From Apophysomyces variabilis (taxonomy: Eukaryota; Mucoromycota; Mucoromycetes; Mucorales; Mucoraceae), in the NCBI GenBank assembly GCA_002749535.1, contig MZZL01000033.1, positions 1-64,000 on the forward strand: DNA of 64,000 nt. The letters are read 5' to 3'. This document shows positions 56,251 through 64,000 of the stretch, piece after piece (positions within the stretch are counted from its first letter, which is position 1; each line of letters opens with the position of its first letter). The translations under genes and the position numbers were made by a program. The notes below the pieces were generated by a model, which was not told where the DNA came from, made no database searches, and worked only from the letters and a program-made list of their open reading frames with translations.

Positions 56251-56713
56251 AGGGTGGGAAAAGAAACAGATTAAAGAAGCGAAAGAAAGTTGCGTTTAGC
56301 TGAAATGCAGCGATCTTTTCACCAATCAGATTAGCTCGCATTTCACAATCAGACTGGACACAAAGGGTCACCGCGGGAAAACAAATTCTCTTCCGACAAT
56401 CCGAGCTTCGTTACATGCATCGCTTTTCGTAATTAAACTGACTGTTTCCTAACCGCTTTTATAGGACATGGCGGAATGAGTATTAAATACAAGGACCGCA
56501 TCGTGTTTTGCCATTCACTACCAGCATCCATTGGTAAGAGCGCGGCTTATCTTTCATCCAAGCTACAGTTGAAACCATGTTTATGATTGGGTTTCGGACA
56601 GTAAATTTCTATTCAAATAAGATTCGCGTTGAAGTGGTGCCAACTGCCCTGAGCAAAAAAGCCACGTTTTCTTTCCCCAGATTTTCTCCAAGCTTTCTTA
56701 TACGATTGGATCC
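56251..56713. promoter_or_regulatory. Divergent promoter region between D2HGDH and the mitochondrial carrier
   Basis: 463 bp between start codons of two genes for mitochondrial proteins. CCAAT/ATTGG motifs occur near 56321 and 56530. Shared regulation is inferred from the arrangement. Confidence 0.4.
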
Positions 56714-58011
56714 ATGACTTCCCACATCACTTCACAAAAGCTGTCTGCTAATGAAACAGCATTTTGTGGTGGTTTGGCAGGTCTAGCTGCAAGGTATTCC
56801 AGCCTGCTTCTTCTCGGAATATATACTCTTATCGACATATATTATTCGTAGATTTGTTATATCCCCACTGGATGTCGTTAAGATCCGTTTGCAATTGCAG
56901 TCGCATCCTTATACTTTCAAAAATGTCGCTCGCAAATACATAGATAATAACGCATCGGGAAAATATAAAGGGATTTCACATGCAATGGGTGTCATTGCAA
57001 AGGAAGAAGGTATCCGGGTATGAAGCCTATAATATACCAATCATTTCCATTCATTGGACTCCCTTGCTCAGGGGTTTTTCAAAGGGAACATTTCCGCAGA
57101 ATATCTTTATCTGACATATGGCGCCTCTCAGTTTTTTGCATATCATCATTTAGACACCGCATTAGAAAAGGTATTTTCGCCTTAATTTTTATCAGTCAAG
57201 ATAAGCTCATCATCTGCGTCATGGCTGTTAGAAATCAAAATTACCATCACCTGCACGAGCATTTGTATGCGGCATGCTTGCTGGAAGTTTTGCAACCGCT
57301 GTCACTTATCCTTTTGATCTGTTACGTACAAGATTTGCTATGCAAGGCACAAACAAAGTATGTGACAGGCCCAGACCATTCAATACTCCATGTCCTGATA
57401 CACGAGATTGCAGGTTTACAACAGCATGATGCATGCACTTAGCGATATCCACGATAAGGAAGGAATGAAAGGGTTTTATCGTGGATTGGTTCCTTCTGTA
57501 ACACAAATTATGCCATACATGGGACTAGTATTTCTCAGCTACGACATGCTCTGTACATCATTTGAATGGTTAAGGGTAAAAGGAACGGAGAGCAATTGTA
57601 CCTGTGGATTAATGTTTCAATTAGTCACAAAATGTCTTCCAAAACGATCATAAAATGACCCAGGACATGATATGTGGGTCTTTAGCAAGTATTATCGGGA
57701 AAGTAGGTGTTTTCCCTCTAGATACCGTTCGGAAACGATTGCAAGTGCAAGGACCTCATCGAACAGATTATATCATTTCATCCATTCCCTGCTACACACG
57801 CGAGTCTACTGTTGCTTGCCTGCGGGCAATCATTCAAACAGAAGGGTTCCTAGCACTGTACAAAGGTATTGTTCCAGGGCTATTGAAAGTAGCCCCTGCT
57901 GGTGCCGTTAATTTTCTGGTTTTCGAATGGGCCAAGACCGTAATAGTAAATCTGAAAGAATCAGGAGTGGAAATCTTACCAGATTCACCTGTACCAGCTA
58001 ATATATCATGA
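56714..58011 (+). CDS. TPC1: Mitochondrial carrier, thiamine-pyrophosphate type
   Basis: Six exons: 56714-56793, 56852-57017, 57072-57170, 57232-57357, 57414-57575 and 57664-58011, giving 326 residues. Three tandem carrier repeats with PxDxxKxR-type signatures: SPLDVVKIRLQLQ, YPFDLLRTRFAMQG and FPLDTVRKRLQVQG, each followed by a G-x-F-(Y/K)-(R/K)-G block (GFFKGN, GFYRGL, ALYKGI). The third repeat sequence and the RKRLQVQGP block match the TPC1 subfamily, which imports thiamine pyrophosphate across the inner mitochondrial membrane. Subfamily assignment is by resemblance. It is divergent from D2HGDH. Confidence 0.88.
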
Positions 58012-58886
58012 TCTTTACCGCCTAAAACGTATTAAGCGCAATTGCTCATACTTGTCAAGAACTCACGATATCCGCGATTTGTTTAGAAGATTATCATCAT
58101 CATCCTGTCACTAACACGTTTTCATTGCTATCACTCCTCCATTACTCTACATAATACAACTTATTCTTCTTCCTTTCGATTGATTTTCGTATGAAAGAAC
58201 GGAAATAGATATTTATTTTCTTGTCACTACCTTGTCTGTTGTTAGCAATCGGGAAAAGGTACTTAATGAAAACTTGGGATTTACGACGAATATATGCATC
58301 AAGTTTCTGGAAATAGATGAATTATGCGCGGTATCACAATATTCGTCAAGATCATAATCTTTGAATACTACCCGGTAGGCATTGTGATGGATATATATGG
58401 TGCTTGTCACGTCAGGTCGTATGCGCATTACGTTATGATAACGGCGTGACATTTTAGCAAGAGTGGAGTGCAAATCATGCTTGACTTTCAAACAAAAGCT
58501 TCGCCATTGTGGATCGCATTTAGTTGATTTGCGGTTATTATATCTGCTATAAACATGGTAATTAGATTAAAGATTGCAGCAAAAATCGATGTAAACGTAA
58601 GAACGGTGCCATCCCCACAAAAGAAAGAAGAGAATTCTAGTAAAATAAGGATACGCTTTATTAACCATGCTATCTTTGATACAATGTAAAGGCTTAGGCG
58701 TGAGACATCAAAACGAGGTATAGCTAAATAAGAGTGATTTAGGGATGGGCTTGAGCGTTATAAGGACAGAACAGAAAGTAAAAAGCTCATTATTGGGACT
58801 TTGTCCTAGCCAATTATAGTAAGAGTACGACGTATCCAACATCGGAAATATGTAAATGAATAGTCCGAGCAAAACAACGGATATCG
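58012..58886. other. 3' spacer with one orphan minus-strand ORF
   Basis: Convergent region. Apart from the orphan ORF at 58213 nothing is recognised. Confidence 0.4.
58213..58545 (-). other. Orphan minus-strand open frame, about 110 codons
   Basis: An open frame from about 58545 to a stop at 58213 reads STKCDPQWRSFCLKVKHDLH and on to HIFVVNPKFSLSTFSRLL. The composition is protein-like and fairly basic. No ATG begins the frame, so it would need an upstream exon, or an internal start such as MSRRYHNVMR. No family recognised. Confidence 0.25.
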
Positions 58887-61252
58887 CTAACGGCGGAAAT
58901 GCGCAGTAGCTTTGCGCCAAACAGAAGCCCAGTCCATCATAATAGGAGTGCAAACAAGTAGAGTTGCAGCAAAGACAAGCATTAACGTCTCAAATCCCGC
59001 CGTAGACATTATCACACCCGCAACGACTGGACCGACAAACATACCAATTGAGTAGGCCATGTTGTATAGGGCATATACTATCACAGGATATAAGTGCACA
59101 GCTACACATGAATGTGCTGTTATTACCTTGTGCATATGCATCGCCGCCCTAGTAACACTGCATCGTGAGAAAATCTGGGAAATAATGGCAGACATACTGC
59201 AGTACATACCAAATCATTTACTGTTTGACCCATTTCCGGTAACATGGGTGTGAGAGTAACCGGACTAGCAAGACCAAAAGCTATCAGTGGGGGTATCACG
59301 TAGTAAATCGAAGGATAATCGAGGGCAACCAATGGCGAGGCGAATGCCATCATGACCATTCCGGTTGCAGAGATCACCTGGCGTCCGATCTATTCTCAAT
59401 AGGTTAAGGAATCCTCTAGTTGTGTTCCATCGATTTACATTATCTGATAAGTGGCCAACCAATGGAGCACAGAAGGCTGGCACTACCATGGCCGCAAAGA
59501 TCACTACGGGAAAGGAACCTCAATTAAAATGGTTTCCTTCGCTATGAATTGCAATTGTATTTACCCCCTACAGTAGATGCTGAAGCATCATAATTCTTCT
59601 GAAGATGGATTGGCAGGGAGGGTTCTACACCTGAAAAGACAGATGAGCTTACGATAGTACAGAGTACACAGGACAAGATGCGCCAATTTTTAACCAAGCT
59701 CGTAATTGTAAGCTTTGGAGCATGAGGCTTCAGTAATGGGGACGTTTCTGTGGGTGAATCAGCTTCAATTTCCTCTTGAGCGCGTGAAACTCGAACAGAT
59801 GTCTTCTCTTTGTGCTTCTTAATATGCAGGGGCTCGGCGATCCACAAGATTGCAAGGAAGTTGACCACAGCAAACCCTACACAGAACGTAAAAGGAGCAC
59901 TAAACCCTCCATATTCGTACAGAAAGCCGCCTGCAGCAGGGCCAATAGCAAAGCCTACGGTGTGCGAAGTCATGACGGTTCCCATCACCACACCCAGTCG
60001 GTTTGTAGGAAACACATCCGCCACCATCCCTAAACCAATCGTCCTTTACCAATTTTAACGCCGTTGATCACATGTCCTGCTGCGTATATACTGTATACAC
60101 TGTACTTACCAAGATGCCCCACCGGCAACACCCTGAGCTATCCTTGCCGCAACTAGCAATGCATAGGAATCGGCTGCAGCAAATGCAAGCGTCGAGACCA
60201 CCAGGCCAAGCATGCCGATCAGCATGGGATACCGACGATTCTGATACTTATCCGAAAGAATAGCGAAAAACGGCGTCGCCAGTAAAAGTCCAAATGCTAT
60301 AGTTTAATTCAATCAAATGTTGTTGTTGTTTTTTTTTTTTTTTTTGGTTTTGTAAAATGATTGTTTTAATCTTTCAGTTTACGGGTTTAATTCCATAAAA
60401 AGGTGATAATTTAACGTCGAAGGCAAAATCCTATAAGTTTTTCTAAATNNNNNNNNNNNNNNNNNNNNNNNNNNNNNNNNNNNNNNNNNNNNNNNNNNNN
60501 NNNNNNNNNNNNNNNNNNNNNNNNNNNNNNNNNNNNNNNNNNNNNNNNNNNNNNNNNNNNNNNNNNNNNNNNNNNNNNNNNNNNNNNNNNNNNNNNNNNN
60601 NNNNNNNNNNNNNNNNNNNNNNNNNNNNNNNNNNNNNNNNNNNNNNNNNNNNNNNNNNNNNNNNNNNNNNNNNNNNNNNNNNNNNNNNNNNNNNNNNNNN
60701 NNNNNNNNNNNNNNNNNNNNNNNNNNNNNNNNNNNNNNNNNNNNNNNNNNNNNNNNNNNNNNNNNNNNNNNNNNNNNNNNNNNNNNNNNNNNNNNNNNNN
60801 NNNNNNNNNNNNNNNNNNNNNNNNNNNNNNNNNNNNNNNNNNNNNNNNNNNNNNNNNNNNNNNNNNNNNNNNNNNNNNNNNNNNNNNNNNNNNNNNNNTT
60901 TTTTTTTTTTTTTTTGGTTTTGTAAAGTGATTGTTTAAATCCGTCAGTTCACGGATTCAATCCAGTAAAATGGTGATCATTTACCGTAGCAGCCAAATAG
61001 AAAGCCCACCATAGCCGAATCACCATGTAAACGATGAATAACCAACGCAGGTAAACATGGTATAACGACGCCATAAACTAGCATATCCCTATTATCTATA
61101 TCAGCCAACCTAGCTTATTCATCTTTGAACAGAGTGTACACGAAGAGAGTCAGACCAACTACGCAGGCAACGCTAATATTAGATCGACGAGCTCTGTACC
61201 AAAACGAAGTTGCAGCCACTTCATTCTGCGACGAAGCCGTGGGTGTTACCAT
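58887..61252 (-). CDS. Major facilitator superfamily transporter (DHA1/VMAT-like)
   Basis: Eight exons (5' to 3'): 61252-61131, 61088-60985, 60296-60110, 60043-59565, 59503-59439, 59389-59210, 59148-59127 and 59077-58887, giving 449 residues. Transmembrane helices run throughout, with TLDMLVYGVVIPCLPALV, the loop-2 motif SDKYQNRRYPMLIG, LVAARIAQGVAGGASWT, a cytosolic central loop (HKEKTSVRVSRAQEE), a second-half SDNIGRRQVI motif, and ALYNMAYSIGMFVGPVVAG. It resembles the drug:H+ antiporter / vesicular amine transporter branch; the substrate is unknown. Exon 2 (phase 1) and exon 3 join in frame although the intron between them contains the N gap. Exon 7 is a 22-nt microexon. Donor 1 (GTTCAA) is weak. 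Confidence 0.85.
60318..60448. repeat. Direct repeat, left copy beside the assembly gap
   Basis: A poly-T run then GGTTTTGTAAAATGATTG and about 60 further bases closely match the sequence just right of the gap (60899-60985). They lie within the same intron of the transporter gene. Confidence 0.8.
60449..60898. other. Assembly gap (450 N)
   Basis: A run of unknown bases inside intron 2 of the MFS transporter gene. Its size is probably an estimate, since direct repeats flank it. Confidence 0.99.
60899..60985. repeat. Direct repeat, right copy beside the assembly gap
   Basis: A poly-T run, GGTTTTGTAAAGTGATTG and the following bases to the 5' splice site. Same order and spacing as the left copy with scattered substitutions. 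Confidence 0.8.
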
Positions 61253-62330
61253 TGTACAAACAAAACGCCTAAAGAAAAGATAACGCAAAAGAAAAGAAAC
61301 TTTATTCATCCTTTATGAGGGAGAAATGGGCAGCGGAGATCAAAAATTTAGGACGTCAAAGACACCGCCACCCTGTGCGACATAACCAGAATGTTGCGGA
61401 GTTATCCTTGGTCACGTTCATTTGTAATTCACTTTGAAAACGTACATAATAAAGACTCACATGCCAACAATCCTCTATAGTTGTTATATTAATTGTTGTT
61501 TATCAAATAAGTATGACCAACTGTTTTGCAGACATAAAAATTTTAATGAAAGGACGAAGACTTACGACCGTATCGTCATCAATGAATCTGATTATCTCTT
61601 TTTAGGCAATTTTTCAATCCAAGCTGAACGGGTGATGGGAATTTGAAGGGTACGTTACACGAGGCGTAATGGCGTTGGCCATACCCAAGTTATTCGCGAG
61701 GTCTTAAAGGACAGCACTCTGGAGGATGGATGGAATGTGAGATAAGGGGCTGCCAGCTTACTGGGTCGGTGTGAGAGATAAATATATCTGATTGAGTGCA
61801 AAGGGCATTTGCGTGGTATAAGTGAATAATTGCAATTGACGATTATCAGCAATACGTAGAGTCAAAGCAAGCAGAGGTCCAAGTGTTTTCTCGAGTACAG
61901 CGAGTGACTACATATACTGTGAAACGCATTAGGATCCTTTTTAATAAACGCTAGGCTACTTAGAGATTGGCGTCTCAATGCTTATAATAGGAAATCGTTA
62001 TTCTACTCATTTCCAGAACTATCTTCCATAGAAGACCCCGAAATTATATGTCATCCCTGCAGCAGTTCTATTGCTAATTCACACGGAAAAAAGATCCGGT
62101 GGGCACATCCTACAAAGTGGGCCTGGCTGAGCCTACGAATGGATATATAGAGATTTGCGGGTATAGGACTTTTTCCCTTATTGGTATCTTTGCGATGGAG
62201 GAATGGACGGGTGGGGAAAGGCGAGGCAGTGCTTAGCGAACAAACCTACAAAGCAGATATTTTGCGATCTAGCAGAAATAGAAACCTCAGGACACTGAGA
62301 GCAGTCGGTATCAGTCATACTGTTTATTGA

Positions 62331-62480
62331 ATAAAATTTTTCGTCCATGCAAGGATTAAGTTTGCGCTAAAAAGGGCATATGTATGCGCCATTAGTATAC
62401 CAATTATGCAGGAAGTATATGTTACATACATCAACTTGTCCCTTTCGTGGACACAAAATTCATAAGTGGAATAATGCTGC
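62331..62480. repeat. Dispersed repeat module A, copy 4
   Basis: CGTCCATGCAAGGATTAAG, TTTGCGCTAAAAAGGGC, GCAGGAAGTATATGTTACAT, ACATCAACTTGTCCC, GTGGACACAAAATTCAT, in the order of the other copies. It ends beside the foldback element. Confidence 0.55.
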
Positions 62481-62494
62481 AATTCAGCTAGCCT

Positions 62495-62618
62495 AGAATT
62501 TTGTGGTCTAACATAAAATAAGCCTTTAAACCTATCATAGAATAAGTCCAGAATTTGTCAATTTCTGGTCTTATTCTACGCTTATTTTATATCTTTATTT
62601 TGTGATAGATAAAATTCT
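62495..62618. mobile_element. Foldback (inverted-repeat) element
   Basis: Three nested inverted pairs: AGAATTTT (62495) with AAAATTCT (62611); ATAAAATAAGC (62513) with GCTTATTTTAT (62580); AGAATAAGTCCAGAA (62539) with a 14/15 complementary arm (62563-62577). The loop is about 9 nt. No coding capacity. It is either a MITE-like relic or a structured RNA/terminator-like element. Confidence 0.6.
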
Positions 62619-63502
62619 GATTTAATTTTCCGGTAGTGTCGATCCACTCATCATCGATATACAGGCAAGTATTCTCCGCGTTATGTCGCCTTCGGTAAGT
62701 GTGAAAAAACCTCCCGAATTCTGATACTAATCCATGAATTGCCTTCGAAGTCATTATTATGACTGATTGGTTTTGACTGAAGATGACGTCACAAATGGTG
62801 CTTAAACCTTTGATTATTTCATGTTCCTTGGTAAGAGCCGCTGGGCGAACAGCTAATATCATTATACAAAAATGGTGGATCCAGTGATTGTCCCATCTCC
62901 CTCCCTATTTCGCTCTTTCTCTCTTTCAGTGTGATATAGATTTAGTTTATCATGTAGATCTGTTATTTCTCTCGAATAAAAATGAGAAAAAGTAATATCA
63001 TTTTTGGCTCCACTATCTCTCAAATACCGATATTAAGTTTTCTAGCTGGGGCCTTAATCAGGAACATGTATTTGGAGTAACCACATAGCTTGCATGTAAC
63101 ACCAAGTCGTAGTGTCCTGAGGAAATTCTCACTGGATAGGACATTTGCACCTATGTGATTAGAGAATAGCGTGTATGAGAAATAGAGAAGTCCATCGAAA
63201 AGGACCGGTAGTGTAGTAAAGCAAATAAGATAGTTTAGCTTACACGGAGAATCACTTTCAGGCGACTAAACCATGATGGCTCTTTATGGGTCCAACTATC
63301 ATATACTTTTTTTTTTCTTTTTGCGGAAACATTTGCGCTGCTCAAAACCCGTTGTTTCAATAAACAGTAATTTCCCGTGCTGCGGCAGACTACGAACTTT
63401 TAGTGGTCACAGTTGCGGGTCGCCATTGGTTTGCTGCGGTAACAAAAAAAAAGAAAATAAAAAAGAAATCCGAAAAAGCAGCTTCTCTTAGAATATAGCA
63501 TC

Positions 63503-63993
63503 ATGGCAGTTCGTAAGTATTGATTCCGTTGATATAACCAGATGACTGAATAGCTATATTACAGGTGCCCAATTTGAAAACAGTAACGAGATTGGCGTCT
63601 TCTCCCGTCTTACCAACAGTTACTGTTTGGTTGCTCTGGGTGGATCTGAAAACTTTTATAGGTAAACGTCACCACCAACTTGAATCAACAGGATGGCTAA
63701 TAGTGGACTTTTTGATTATTTTTGTTGGCAGCGTGTTTGAAGGTGAATTGGGCGATGTCCTTCCTATTGTGCACACTTCCATAGCTGGTACACGTATTGT
63801 TGGTCGTCTTACCGCTGGCAACAAGAACGGTTTGCTGGTGCCTAACACAACAACTGACCAAGAACTTCAACATCTTCGTAACTCGCTCCCCGACAAAGTC
63901 CATGTTCAACGTGTTGAAGAACGGTTATCCGCTTTGGGCAACGTCATTGCCTGTAATGACTATGTTGCCCTCGTTCATCCAGATATCGACCGA
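63503..63993 (+). CDS. TIF6: Translation initiation factor 6 (eIF6), 5' part
   Basis: Exons 63503-63512, 63565-63661 and 63732-63993 are visible. A donor GTAAGTA follows at 63994 and the rest lies beyond the window. The 123 residues seen are almost invariant eIF6: [79 protein letters not shown]. eIF6 binds the 60S subunit, prevents premature joining with 40S, and is needed for 60S biogenesis. The first exon carries only three codons and one base. Confidence 0.95.
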
Positions 63994-64000
63994 GTAAGTA

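Larger units (their letters stand above)
61253..63502. other. Spacer between the MFS gene and TIF6
   Basis: 2.25 kb without a supportable gene. It holds module A copy 4 and the foldback element at 62495-62618. Two divergent promoters would lie at its ends. Confidence 0.45.

Overview
The window is nuclear DNA of an intron-rich filamentous fungus, most likely an early-diverging one (Mucoromycota, order Mucorales). The reasons are introns of about 45-60 nt with recognisable CTAAC/CTGAC/TTAAC branch points, AT-rich gene-poor spacers, Tc1/mariner and Fanzor (eukaryotic TnpB-like) remnants of the kind common in Mucorales, and typical fungal housekeeping genes. The genus cannot be fixed from the sequence alone. 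There is no bacterial operon structure, rRNA, convincing tRNA or CRISPR array. Position 60449-60898 is an assembly gap of N.

Layout. 1-5900 is a graveyard of mobile elements: the C-terminal part of a Fanzor-type nuclease with two in-frame stops, a broken Tc1/mariner transposase with a foldback MITE-like element at its 3' end, and a minus-strand remnant with a PIN/FEN-like motif. 5943-16894 holds a two-BTB/T1-domain protein, a divergent pair made of a small zinc-finger gene and a ten-finger TFIIIA gene, and two tandem MBOAT/wax-synthase-like genes. 16895-20140 is repeat-containing spacer. 20143-34586 is gene-dense: a secreted Asp-rich repeat protein, uracil-DNA glycosylase, condensin SMC2 (21 exons), AIP1, ribosomal protein S19 and a PAK-like kinase. 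36802-45518 holds an orphan multi-exon gene, a second Tc1/mariner remnant beside a dispersed repeat, ES2/DGCR14 and SEC63. 47168-56250 holds ASE1/PRC1, RHO1 and D-2-hydroxyglutarate dehydrogenase. 56714-61252 holds a thiamine-pyrophosphate-type mitochondrial carrier and an MFS transporter whose intron contains the gap. The window ends inside TIF6 (eIF6).

How the genes fit together. Most are core eukaryotic functions in no obvious cluster: chromosome and spindle mechanics (SMC2, ASE1), actin and polarity (AIP1, RHO1, PAK-like kinase), ribosome and RNA (RPS19, TIF6, TFIIIA, ES2), ER translocation (SEC63), DNA repair (UNG) and mitochondrial metabolism (D2HGDH, carrier). Several are divergent pairs that could share promoters (zinc finger/TFIIIA, SMC2/AIP1, D2HGDH/carrier).

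The least ordinary items are the Fanzor remnant, the Kex2-type secreted Asp/Gln/Asn repeat protein, a multi-copy dispersed repeat (modules A and B), two foldback elements, two GC-AG introns, a 22-nt microexon, and a direct repeat on both sides of the assembly gap. Exon coordinates were worked out by eye from splice motifs, reading phase and protein family conservation. For most genes the exon lengths sum to whole codons.
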